From the NCBI GenBank assembly GCA_947489585.1, contig CANLEE010000006.1, positions 186,001-250,000 on the forward strand: 64,000 nucleotides of DNA, written 5' to 3'. The position numbers were made by a program, and so were the translations under genes. Source of the DNA: an uncultured Psychroserpens sp. Lineage in GTDB: Bacteria > Bacteroidota > Bacteroidia > Flavobacteriales > Flavobacteriaceae. The notes beneath the pieces are model-generated. The model saw nothing but the letters and a program-made list of their open reading frames with translations, did not search any database and was not told the DNA's origin. Shown in pieces: positions 52,157 to 61,004 of this stretch; positions within the stretch are counted from its first letter, which is position 1; each line of letters opens with the position of its first letter.

Positions 52157-53428
52157 ATGGCAGTAGATTTACTACTAGGATTACAATGGGGCGACGAAGG
52201 CAAAGGAAAAATTGTTGATGTACTCACCTCCAAATACAACATTATTGCACGTTTTCAAGGTGGACCAAATGCAGGTCATACTCTAGAATTTGATGGAATC
52301 AAACATGTATTAAGAACAATTCCTTCTGGAATTTTTCATAAAGAATCTATTAATGTCATTGGAAATGGGGTTGTTATAGACCCAGTAGTTTTCGTTCAAG
52401 AATTAGATGGCTTAGATCAGTTCAATTTAGATTACAAATCAAATTTGATTATTTCTAGAAAAGCGCATGTTATTTTGCCTACACATCGATTGCTAGATGC
52501 TGCCTCTGAAACAGCAAAAGGAAAAGCGAAAATTGGATCTACATTAAAAGGTATTGGACCAACTTACATGGATAAAACAGGTCGTAATGGTATTAGAATT
52601 GGTGATTTAGAATTAGACAACTGGAAAGAAAAATATAGAGCTTTAGCCAATAAACATGAAGCTATGATTGGATTCTATAATGTAGATATTCAGTATGATT
52701 TAAAAGAAATGGAAGACGAGTTCTTTTCGGCCGTTGAACGTTTAAAAAAATTGCAGTTTATAGATAGTGAAGAATATTTAAACCAAGCCTTAAAAAGTGG
52801 GAAACCTATTTTAGCTGAAGGTGCTCAAGGTTCACTATTAGATATTGATTTCGGAACCTATCCGTTTGTAACATCGTCAAATACAACAGCCTCTGGCGCA
52901 TGTACAGGTTTGGGAGTTGCTCCTAATAAAATTGGGGAAGTTTTCGGAATATTTAAAGCCTATACAACACGTGTAGGTTCTGGACCATTTCCTACCGAAT
53001 TATTTGATGATACTGGAGCAGAAATGGCTCGTATTGGTCATGAATTTGGTGCTGTTACTGGTCGACCAAGACGTTGTGGATGGTTAGATTTAGTAGCACT
53101 TAAATATGCATGCCAAGTCAATGGTGTAACACAATTGAGTATGATGAAAGGCGATGTGCTTTCAGGGTTTAAAAGTTTAAAAGTATGTACAGCTTACAAA
53201 TATAAAGGTGAAACCATTACACATTTACCGTTCAATATCGAAGCAGAAAACGTTACGCCTATTTATACAGAGTTTAAAGGCTGGAAAGAGGATTTAACTA
53301 AGATGCGTGAAGTGTCTCAATTTCCTTCGGAATTAAATGACTACATCGAATTCTTAGAGAAAGAATTAGAAATTCCTATTACCATTGTTTCTGTAGGTCC
53401 AGATCGTACACAGACAATTAATAGATAG
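52157..53428 (+). CDS. purA: Adenylosuccinate synthase
   Basis: A 423-residue GTP-dependent enzyme that joins IMP and aspartate in the first committed step to AMP. I chose ATG 52157 (MAVDLLLGLQWGDEGKGK) because a longer in-frame ORF from 52022 overlaps the fur gene. Motifs: GLQWGDEGKGKIVD (GTP-binding loop), GPNAGHT, TRVGSGPFPTE and GRPRRCGWLD, and the C-terminal KGDVLSGFKSL. It lies directly behind the Fur-family and rsh genes. (p)ppGpp is known to inhibit PurA in other bacteria, so the rsh-fur-purA grouping may be meaningful, but that is inference. Confidence 0.96.
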   Translation: MAVDLLLGLQWGDEGKGKIVDVLTSKYNIIARFQGGPNAGHTLEFDGIKHVLRTIPSGIFHKESINVIGNGVVIDPVVFVQELDGLDQFNLDYKSNLIISRKAHVILPTHRLLDAASETAKGKAKIGSTLKGIGPTYMDKTGRNGIRIGDLELDNWKEKYRALANKHEAMIGFYNVDIQYDLKEMEDEFFSAVERLKKLQFIDSEEYLNQALKSGKPILAEGAQGSLLDIDFGTYPFVTSSNTTASGACTGLGVAPNKIGEVFGIFKAYTTRVGSGPFPTELFDDTGAEMARIGHEFGAVTGRPRRCGWLDLVALKYACQVNGVTQLSMMKGDVLSGFKSLKVCTAYKYKGETITHLPFNIEAENVTPIYTEFKGWKEDLTKMREVSQFPSELNDYIEFLEKELEIPITIVSVGPDRTQTINR

Positions 53429-53523
53429 AGTGCATATTTTGCTTGAATACTTCAGTTTAACGCTGAGGGTTTCAAAATCTATTAAAAATCTGTTAAGGCA
53501 TACCAATCTGATACGATTATCGT

Positions 53524-53531
53524 TATTTTTG
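53524..53531 (+). promoter_or_regulatory. -7 promoter element (TATTTTTG) for the OstA-like unit
   Basis: Exact TAnnTTTG match in the 120-nt purA-OstA gap, ending 17 nt before the TTG start at 53549. Confidence 0.5.
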
Positions 53532-53548
53532 GAGCAAAACATTAAACC

Positions 53549-55348
53549 TTGAATCTAACTATTAGATATATTTTTATTATTGCCTGTTGTTTATCAACAC
53601 TACTCTCCTATTCTCAAAAACCTAAAAAAATCTATATAGAATATTTTGGTTTTGCAGTTAAAGATTCTCTTAAAGGTGATAATGTTACAACTTTTGTACG
53701 TAGTGATCAAGATCAAATTCATGTTGTTCATGAAGGCATTGATATGTGGTGCGACAAAGCTATTTATTATCAAAATGAAAATTTCATTGAAGCGTTTAGT
53801 GATGTTAGAATGAAACAAGGTGACACCATTAATATGACCTCAAAGTATGTTGAATACAGTGGCATTACACAATTAGCATTCGCTGCTGGTGATGTGGTCT
53901 TAACTGAACCGCAATCTACATTAACTACTGATACGCTCTATTTTGATCGCACCAAACAGCAAGCATTTTATCAAAGTAAGGGAAAAGTAGTTAGGGATTC
54001 ATCTGGAACGATTACTAGTCAAGTTGGCCGTTATTATATGGATACAAGTAAATACCGCTTTCTTAAAGATGTCGTTTTAGTCAATCCAGAATACACATTA
54101 AAAACCAATCAGCTTGATTTTTATTCTGAAACGGGACATTCCTATATGTATGGTCCATCAACAATAGTTGGAGATTCAAGTAAGATTTATTGTGAGCGTG
54201 GATTCTACGACACTAATAATGATACAGGCTACTTTATAAAGAATTCAAAAATTAATTACAATAACAGAGAAGTTATTGGTGACAGTCTGTATTTTGATAG
54301 AAATCGAAGTTTTGCCTCTGCAACAAATAATATTACTGTAACCGATACAATTAATAAGAGTGTTATTAAAGGACATTATGCAGAAGTATTTAGAGCAAAA
54401 GACTCTGTATTTATTACTAAACGAGCTTTAGCAATTTCAGTTCAAGAACAAGATTCGTTATACATTCATGCAGATACTTTAATGGTGACTGGTAAACCTG
54501 AGCACAGAATTACACGAGCTTATTACAATGCTAAAATGTATAAAAGTGATATGAGTGGAAAGGCAGACTCTATTCATGCAGACCACAAATCAGGTTTAAC
54601 GCAATTTATTAATATAGAACGCTTCAATACAGGTGATGCTTTTTCTGTTAAACGAAAACCAGTCATTTGGAATTTAGGTAACCAAATGACAGGAGATTCT
54701 ATTCATCTCATATCAAATGTTGAAAAAGAGGAATTAGATTCACTTAAAGTATTTAAAAATGCATTTCTCATTAGTAAAGACACGCTTGGCGATGGTTATA
54801 ACCAAATAAAAGGACAACGATTAATTGGTTTATTTGAAAACAATGAGCTCTACAATGTAGATATTATTAAAAATGCAGAAATTATCTTCTATTCAAGAGA
54901 TGATAATGACACTTTAATAGGTATCAATAAATCAAAATCTGGAAATATTAACCTTCAGTTTGATGGTCCATATAAAATTATTACACTACTTAATCAGGTT
55001 GATGGCGATATATATCCAGAATCCCAATTTCCGAAGAATGCAAGACAATTTAGAGGTTTTGATTGGCGTGGTGAAGAACAACCAAAAAGTGTAGAAGATT
55101 TATTTATAGATGACCAACCATTAAAACTTCCGGTAATTAAGGGATTAGATCCTTTTGTTCCAGAAGAAGAGTTTTTTGATGAAGCTCTGATGAAACGTGT
55201 AAATTCTGCAGAAAAAGAAGATAAAAATGAAGAGAACAAGGCAGCTCGACAAATTCCGAAACCAAAAAAGAGCACGATAATAGAGAAACCAACTGTAAAA
55301 GCTCAGACACCTTCTAAATCCTCGGTAAAGAAAAAGGACAATAGATGA
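53549..55348 (+). CDS. OstA-like protein (LptA/OrgA fold, LPS transport related)
   Basis: A 599-residue exported protein that begins at a TTG (53549), the only start near the -7 box at 53524 and the one that gives a signal peptide (MNLTIRYIFIIACCLSTLLSYSQ). The body consists of repeated beta segments of the OstA/LptA type (MWCDKAIYYQNENFIEAFSD, VLTEPQSTLTTDTLYFDRTK, YTLKTNQLDFYSETGHSYMY) that bind lipid A moieties in the family. No C-terminal LptD barrel is seen; instead there is a basic tail (KPKKSTIIEKPTVKAQ). It may serve in LPS or outer-membrane biogenesis. It overlaps the aminotransferase by 4 nt. Confidence 0.85.
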   Translation: MNLTIRYIFIIACCLSTLLSYSQKPKKIYIEYFGFAVKDSLKGDNVTTFVRSDQDQIHVVHEGIDMWCDKAIYYQNENFIEAFSDVRMKQGDTINMTSKYVEYSGITQLAFAAGDVVLTEPQSTLTTDTLYFDRTKQQAFYQSKGKVVRDSSGTITSQVGRYYMDTSKYRFLKDVVLVNPEYTLKTNQLDFYSETGHSYMYGPSTIVGDSSKIYCERGFYDTNNDTGYFIKNSKINYNNREVIGDSLYFDRNRSFASATNNITVTDTINKSVIKGHYAEVFRAKDSVFITKRALAISVQEQDSLYIHADTLMVTGKPEHRITRAYYNAKMYKSDMSGKADSIHADHKSGLTQFINIERFNTGDAFSVKRKPVIWNLGNQMTGDSIHLISNVEKEELDSLKVFKNAFLISKDTLGDGYNQIKGQRLIGLFENNELYNVDIIKNAEIIFYSRDDNDTLIGINKSKSGNINLQFDGPYKIITLLNQVDGDIYPESQFPKNARQFRGFDWRGEEQPKSVEDLFIDDQPLKLPVIKGLDPFVPEEEFFDEALMKRVNSAEKEDKNEENKAARQIPKPKKSTIIEKPTVKAQTPSKSSVKKKDNR

Positions 55349-56526
55349 AAGCTGATTTCTTTAAATATCAAGCACAAACAACTCCGCATCCTTTGGCTAT
55401 GACTATTTCTCATGCAGAAGGATCTTATATTTATGACACCAACCAAAAACAGTATCTCGATTTTGTTGCAGGTGTTTCTGCATGTAGCTTAGGGCATAAA
55501 CATCCAAAAGTTGTCAATGCCATTAAAAAACAATTGGATAGCTATTTGCATGTTATGGTATATGGTGAATATATTCAAGAGCCAGCAGTAGAACTAACAA
55601 AATTATTAGCATCTCAACTTCCAAATAACTTGGAGAAAACATACCTTACGAACTCAGGAACTGAAGCTATTGAAGGCGCTTTAAAACTTGCAAGACGTGT
55701 GACGGGTCGAAGTGAGATTATTGCAGCTCACCATGGCTATCATGGAAATACTATGGGTGCAATGAGCGTCATGGGTTTTGAAGAACGCAAACGCGCATTT
55801 AGGCCTTTAATACCTGATGTAAATTTTATTAAGTTTAATGTTTCTGAAGATCTATCAAATATAACAACAAATACAGCAGCAGTTATTTTAGAGACAATTC
55901 AAGGTGGTGCTGGGTTTATTGAACCAAAAAACAACTATCTTCAAAAGGTTCGTGAACAATGCAATGCAGTTGGCGCACTCTTAATTTTAGATGAAATTCA
56001 ACCAGGATTTGGTCGTACTGGAAAACTATTTGGATTTGAACATTATAATTGTGTACCAGACATTTTAGTGACTGGTAAAGGCCTAGGTGGCGGAATGCCA
56101 ATTGGAGCGTTTACGTCATCTGCAGAATTTATGAACCAGCTTCAAGACCAGCCAAAATTAGGTCATATCACTACGTTTGGAGGTCATCCTGTTATTGCTG
56201 CAGCTGCCTTAGCTACTGTCAAAGAAATTATCGAAACTGATCTTATAGCACAAACACTAGAAAAAGAACAATTAATTCGTAAACATTTGCAACATGATTT
56301 GATAACAGAAATTCGTGGTCGCGGATTAATGCTTGCAGCTATTACAGATTCTGCTGAGTTGACAAATGAGGTGATTTTAAAGTGCCAAGATGAGGGGTTA
56401 ATTTTATTTTGGTTGCTTTTTGAACCCAAAGCTATCCGGATTACACCGCCTTTAAGCATTTCAAATACCGAAATTATTAAAGGTTGTCAGATCATAACCC
56501 AAGTTTTAGATTCAATTAAGGAGTAA
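55345..56526 (+). CDS. Class III PLP-dependent aminotransferase
   Basis: A 393-residue PLP enzyme of the acetylornithine / 4-aminobutyrate / aspartate family. The ATG at 55345 overlaps the OstA stop (ATGA). Motifs: YLDFVAGVSACSLGHKHP, TNSGTEAIEGALKLAR (cofactor phosphate), LDEIQPGFGRTGKLFGFEHY and VTGKGLGGGMPIGAF, where the Lys of TGKG is the PLP Schiff base. Substrate cannot be decided: acetylornithine, GABA or a polyamine-type amine donor are all plausible. Coupling to OstA rather than to arg genes makes ornithine metabolism unlikely, but not excluded. Confidence 0.9.
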   Translation: MKADFFKYQAQTTPHPLAMTISHAEGSYIYDTNQKQYLDFVAGVSACSLGHKHPKVVNAIKKQLDSYLHVMVYGEYIQEPAVELTKLLASQLPNNLEKTYLTNSGTEAIEGALKLARRVTGRSEIIAAHHGYHGNTMGAMSVMGFEERKRAFRPLIPDVNFIKFNVSEDLSNITTNTAAVILETIQGGAGFIEPKNNYLQKVREQCNAVGALLILDEIQPGFGRTGKLFGFEHYNCVPDILVTGKGLGGGMPIGAFTSSAEFMNQLQDQPKLGHITTFGGHPVIAAAALATVKEIIETDLIAQTLEKEQLIRKHLQHDLITEIRGRGLMLAAITDSAELTNEVILKCQDEGLILFWLLFEPKAIRITPPLSISNTEIIKGCQIITQVLDSIKE

Positions 56527-56695
56527 TTTTAACTACAATTTTACTTTGTTAAACAATTGACTAACAAATAATAAGCAACAACTTCTTTAATGTTTACTCT
56601 AACTGTTAATTATTTTGTTGAAAACATTAAAGTCAAAAATCAAAAATCTATAGTCGATAAGAGTACTTTTAATAAACTAACAACGCTATTTGCTT

Positions 56696-58099
56696 ATGGA
56701 GTTTGGTCTACCCGAAGACAACAACAAAATTTCTCTTACTAGATTTGAATCAATGCTCAAAACCAATAATGTTTTGTTTTTTGATTCCAATGAATTTGAA
56801 AACATTATTCACCATTATTTAGAAACTGGTAAGATAGCGTTGGCAAAAAAGGCCGTTAAATTAGGCCTTGAACAGCACCCAACTTCAATCAATTTAAAAC
56901 TATTTCAAACCGAATTATATGTTCTAGAACACAAGTTTGCTGAAGCAGATAAATTGCTTAACGAACTTCATGTTTTAGAACCTTCTAACGAAGAAATATA
57001 TATACAAAAAGCTAATGTGTTGTCTAAACAGGACTTGCATGAAAAAGCAGTAGATACCTTATTGATTGCCTTAGATATGGCAAATGATGATGAAGGCATA
57101 GGTGATTTATACGCCTTAATAGGTATGGAATACTTGTTTTTAGACCAGTTCGATAATGCTCGAACATATTTTAAGAAATGCCTAGATATTGACAAAGAAG
57201 ACTACTCAGCCCTATACAACATTATTTATTGTTATGATTTTCTTGATGAAAATGAAGATGCCATAACGTTTATAAATGCATATTTAGATACAAATCCTTA
57301 TTGTGAAGTTGCTTGGCATCAGTTAGGACGCCAATATTTTACAATAAAAGATTATGACAAAGCACTTGCAGCTTTTGATTTTGCAATTATCTCTGATGAC
57401 ATTTTTGTTGGTGCTTATCTTGAAAAAGGAAAAGTTTTAGAAAAGAAAAAACGTTTTCATGAAGCCATCGAAAATTATAAAATAACTTTGGCTTTAGACG
57501 AACCTACATCTTTTGCGTTATTGCGAATTGGCTATTGTTATGAAAAATTAGGCGAAGATGATTTAGCTGTTCAATATTTTTATAAAACAGTTCATGAAGA
57601 TCCTTTACTAGATAAAGGCTGGATTGCAATTACTAAGTTTTATAACAAAAAACAAAATTACCAAAAGGCCTTATTTTATATCAATAAAGCAATCAATATT
57701 GATGCAGATAATGTGATCTATTGGAAACTCTATGCACAAATTAACTTGCGACTAAATTTTCTAGAAGAAGCGGAACGAGGTTTCAAAAAGACCTTAGATT
57801 TAGGGAATTATGAACTACAAACATGGTTGTCTAGAACAGATGTGTTAATTGCACTAGGAGAATATGAAGCTGCGGTACTTAATTTAATTCAAGCTGCTGA
57901 ATTCTATCCTGAAACTGCTGAAATTGAATTTCGATTAGCTGGACTACATTTTACACTTCATGAGAATAATAAAGGGCAATATCATTTGAAGAATGCGCTC
58001 TTGCTTAACAATGAGTATGAATTTATTATGGAAGAATTATTTCCAAATGTGCTCAAAAAACCTTCGGTACAGCAACAAATTTTACAAGCTAGAAAATAA
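56696..58099 (+). CDS. Tetratricopeptide repeat protein
   Basis: A 467-residue protein composed almost wholly of TPR helices: HHYLETGKIALAKKAVKLGL, ELYVLEHKFAEADKLLNELH, AIENYKITLALDEP, AERGFKKTLDLGNYELQTWL and others. I chose ATG 56696 (MEFGLPEDNN) rather than TTG 56690. No signal peptide or membrane helix is evident, so it is probably cytoplasmic, a scaffold for protein interactions. A 170-nt AT-rich gap with no recognisable promoter precedes it, and the DUF368 pair follows after 99 nt. Confidence 0.85.
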   Translation: MEFGLPEDNNKISLTRFESMLKTNNVLFFDSNEFENIIHHYLETGKIALAKKAVKLGLEQHPTSINLKLFQTELYVLEHKFAEADKLLNELHVLEPSNEEIYIQKANVLSKQDLHEKAVDTLLIALDMANDDEGIGDLYALIGMEYLFLDQFDNARTYFKKCLDIDKEDYSALYNIIYCYDFLDENEDAITFINAYLDTNPYCEVAWHQLGRQYFTIKDYDKALAAFDFAIISDDIFVGAYLEKGKVLEKKKRFHEAIENYKITLALDEPTSFALLRIGYCYEKLGEDDLAVQYFYKTVHEDPLLDKGWIAITKFYNKKQNYQKALFYINKAINIDADNVIYWKLYAQINLRLNFLEEAERGFKKTLDLGNYELQTWLSRTDVLIALGEYEAAVLNLIQAAEFYPETAEIEFRLAGLHFTLHENNKGQYHLKNALLLNNEYEFIMEELFPNVLKKPSVQQQILQARK

Positions 58100-58198
58100 C
58101 TCTATCTCAACAATTTATATTTCCAAAAAATCATTCTTTTTAAGTAAGAAATTACTCGTGTATGTTTCATACCTTTACGACTCTTATTGATATTTAGA

Positions 58199-59167
58199 AT
58201 GCAAAGACAATTTATAGATTATTTTTTTATTACACTAAAAGGGATTGCCATGGGAGCAGCAGATGTAGTACCAGGTGTCTCTGGTGGTACTATCGCGTTT
58301 ATTTCTGGGATTTATGAAGAGCTTATTGAAAGCATAGACAATGTAAATCTTGGTGTTTTTAAAACATGGAAACAACATGGCTTTAAAGCAGCTTGGAATT
58401 CTATTAATGGAACCTTTCTCCTTGCATTATTCTCTGGAATTGCCATTAGTATTTTATCCTTAGCAAAGCTCATAAAATATCTTTTGCACAATGAACCAAT
58501 TTTATTGTGGTCATTTTTCTTTGGATTAGTTTTAGCAAGTATTATATACATCGCAAAACAAATTAAAAATTGGTCACCCAAAATATTTGTTGCTATACTT
58601 ATTACCACTATAGCGTCTTATTTTATTACACTAGCCGAACCCTTTGCTTCTCCTGACAGCTCATTGTATCTTTTGTTTTGTGGGTTTATCGCTATTATAG
58701 CTATGATTCTGCCAGGTGTTTCTGGCGCATTTATTTTATTAATACTAGGTGCGTATGAAACTGCAATTAACACTGTAAATAATCTCATGGAAGGGTTAAG
58801 CACAGGAAATTGGGATCTATTAAAAGATGCTTTACTCAAGTTCTTTTTACTAGCTATTGGTGCAGTAATAGGCTTAAAAGTTTTTTCTAAAGTGCTAAAT
58901 TGGATGTTTAAACATCACAAAAATCTAACACTAGCTATTCTTACTGGTTTTATGATTGGCTCACTAAATAAAATTTGGCCTTGGAAAGAAGTCTTAAAAA
59001 CACGTATCAACTCTGAAGGCATTGAAGTTACTGTTTTAGATAAGAGTATTTTACCAGCCTCATTTTCTGGAGACCCGCAAATTATGATTGCGGTTGTTTT
59101 AGTAATTGTTGGATTTGCTACCATTCTAATTCTTGAAGGTTTTGGAAACAAAAAAGCAAAAGCCTAA
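58199..59167 (+). CDS. DUF368 family membrane protein (first of two)
   Basis: A 322-residue polytopic membrane protein (about eight helices). I chose ATG 58199 (MQRQFID) over the TTG at 58187. The DUF368 signature is VVPGVSGGTIAFISGIYEE near the N-terminus, repeated in weaker form in the middle (MILPGVSGAFILLILGAYE). DUF368 proteins (PopT family) have been reported as flippases for the C55 undecaprenyl-phosphate carrier in some bacteria, so recycling of the lipid carrier at the membrane is a plausible job. The tandem paralogue overlaps its end by one base (TAATG). Confidence 0.9.
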   Translation: MQRQFIDYFFITLKGIAMGAADVVPGVSGGTIAFISGIYEELIESIDNVNLGVFKTWKQHGFKAAWNSINGTFLLALFSGIAISILSLAKLIKYLLHNEPILLWSFFFGLVLASIIYIAKQIKNWSPKIFVAILITTIASYFITLAEPFASPDSSLYLLFCGFIAIIAMILPGVSGAFILLILGAYETAINTVNNLMEGLSTGNWDLLKDALLKFFLLAIGAVIGLKVFSKVLNWMFKHHKNLTLAILTGFMIGSLNKIWPWKEVLKTRINSEGIEVTVLDKSILPASFSGDPQIMIAVVLVIVGFATILILEGFGNKKAKA

Positions 59168-60186
59168 TGGAAAGCACCAGAACCTTTAAAGATCGTATTT
59201 TTCTAATTATTAAAGGACTTGCAATGGGAGCTGCTAATAAAGTTCCTGGTGTTTCTGGTGGTGTTGTTGCATTTGTTGCTGGATTCTATGAAGAATTTAT
59301 TTTTTCTTTGCAACGCGTTAATAAAACGGCCTTCAAATTCTTACTTAATGGTCGATTTAAAAGTTTTTATAGATATATAAACGGAAAGTTTCTAGGACTC
59401 CTTTTCTTAGGAATGATTGTTAGTTATTTTAGCGTCTCAAAAATTCTCGACTATTTTCTAGCAAACTATGAATTGTATGTCTGGAGTTTATTCTTCGGAA
59501 TGATTATCGGTTCTATATATTACATCAATAAAGACTTTAGAGATTGGAATTACAAAAGCATCTTATCACTTGTTATTGGTATAGCCCTTGGTCTCGCTAT
59601 AAGTTTTCTAGATCCAGCAAAGGAAAATGACAATCTCATTTTTGTGTTTTTCTGCGGAATTATTAGCGTTTCTGGTATGACACTTCCTGGGTTTTCTGGA
59701 TCGTTTATACTGATATTATTAGGCAACTATGTATTGCTACTAGTAGACTCTGTAAATGCTTTATATGATACATTTTCTGAAATATTTACTGGTGATTTTA
59801 GCTTTATTCAAAATGAAGCACGTGTTAGGTTATTAAAGGTTTTAGGCATGTTTACTTTAGGGTCAGTCACTGGTCTAGTCACATTTTCTCATCTTTTAAG
59901 CTATGTATTAAAACATTATAAAAGTATTACAACAGCATCTATTATCGGGTTTATTATTGGATCATTAGGCGTTGTATGGCCTTGGAAACACACCGTTTTC
60001 AAAACAAATGACAACGGTAGTTTTTTATTAGATTCTAGAGGAGAAAAAATCGTTTCAAACTATGAACGTTTTTTGCCAGAATTACAAGCTGAAACCTATT
60101 TTGCAATTGCTTATATTATATTAGGAATTTTAATCGTACTTGCTTTAGAGTGGTATGGTCAACGCACAAATAAAAAACATGTCTAG
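59167..60186 (+). CDS. DUF368 family membrane protein (second of two)
   Basis: A 339-residue paralogue with the same layout: GAANKVPGVSGGVVAFVAGF near the N-terminus and SVSGMTLPGFSGSFILILLG in the middle, then a stretch with helices up to IAYIILGILIVLALEW. The residues in the middle motif differ (PGFSG instead of PGVSG), so the two proteins may not be interchangeable. It starts at TAATG on the first copy and overlaps the start of aroE by 8 nt, so all three are probably translated from one mRNA. Confidence 0.9.
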   Translation: MESTRTFKDRIFLIIKGLAMGAANKVPGVSGGVVAFVAGFYEEFIFSLQRVNKTAFKFLLNGRFKSFYRYINGKFLGLLFLGMIVSYFSVSKILDYFLANYELYVWSLFFGMIIGSIYYINKDFRDWNYKSILSLVIGIALGLAISFLDPAKENDNLIFVFFCGIISVSGMTLPGFSGSFILILLGNYVLLLVDSVNALYDTFSEIFTGDFSFIQNEARVRLLKVLGMFTLGSVTGLVTFSHLLSYVLKHYKSITTASIIGFIIGSLGVVWPWKHTVFKTNDNGSFLLDSRGEKIVSNYERFLPELQAETYFAIAYIILGILIVLALEWYGQRTNKKHV

Positions 60187-60919
60187 ATTAGGATTATTAG
60201 GGAAACATATATCATATTCATTTTCCAGAAATTATTTTACTCAGAAATTTGAAACTGAACAATTGCCATTTACGTATGAGAATTTTGATATAGAAGACAT
60301 TTCAGAATTTATAAAACTTATAAAAGATAATCCAGACATATCTGGTTTTAATGTCACTATTCCTTATAAAGAACAAGTCATTCCGTATTTGGATACTTTA
60401 GATAAAAAAGCAAAAAAAATAGGTGCTGTTAATACAATAACCAAAGATACCCAAGGACGGCTAAAAGGTTATAATACCGATTGTTATGGATTTAAAAAAT
60501 CAATAAAGCCATTTCTTAAAAAACATCACAAAAAAGCACTCATACTAGGTACTGGAGGCGCATCAAAAGCAATAGCTTATACATTAAAAAAATCAAAAAT
60601 CAAGTTTGATTATGTATCAAGATCTGAGAAACCTGACGTGAAATTCACATATGATACATTGACTTCAGAAGTAATCTCTAAATATGAAATTATAATTAAC
60701 TGTACGCCTATTGGTACACATCCTAACGTAAATAGTTGTCCAGATATTCCTTACGATGGTATCACTAAAAAGCACCTACTCTATGATTTAATTTACAATC
60801 CTGAGGAAACTAAGTTTTTAAAATGCGGCAAACTTCAAGGTGCAAAAACCACAAATGGCTATCAAATGCTAGTCTTTCAAGCTGAAAAGGCATGGCGTAT
60901 ATGGAATTTAAAAACCTAA
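60179..60919 (+). CDS. aroE: Shikimate 5-dehydrogenase
   Basis: A 246-residue cytoplasmic enzyme that reduces 3-dehydroshikimate to shikimate with NADPH. I chose ATG 60179 (MSRLGLLGKHISYSF) rather than the in-frame GTG at 60155 deep in the previous gene. Motifs: SGFNVTIPYKEQV (catalytic Lys), GAVNTITKD, YNTDCYGF (substrate), ILGTGGASKAIAYTL (NADPH-binding GxGGxxxA), and NCTPIGTHPNV. It overlaps the second DUF368 gene by 8 nt. Coupling shikimate synthesis to the lipid-carrier flippase pair suggests joint expression, though no direct link is known. Confidence 0.95.
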   Translation: MSRLGLLGKHISYSFSRNYFTQKFETEQLPFTYENFDIEDISEFIKLIKDNPDISGFNVTIPYKEQVIPYLDTLDKKAKKIGAVNTITKDTQGRLKGYNTDCYGFKKSIKPFLKKHHKKALILGTGGASKAIAYTLKKSKIKFDYVSRSEKPDVKFTYDTLTSEVISKYEIIINCTPIGTHPNVNSCPDIPYDGITKKHLLYDLIYNPEETKFLKCGKLQGAKTTNGYQMLVFQAEKAWRIWNLKT

Positions 60920-61004
60920 ATTAGAAATAGTATAATTAGTACTTCTTTTTTGTAAATCAGTCTCTTGTTAGTATATTAGCCTTCTAATAGAAAAACATTG
61001 AAAA

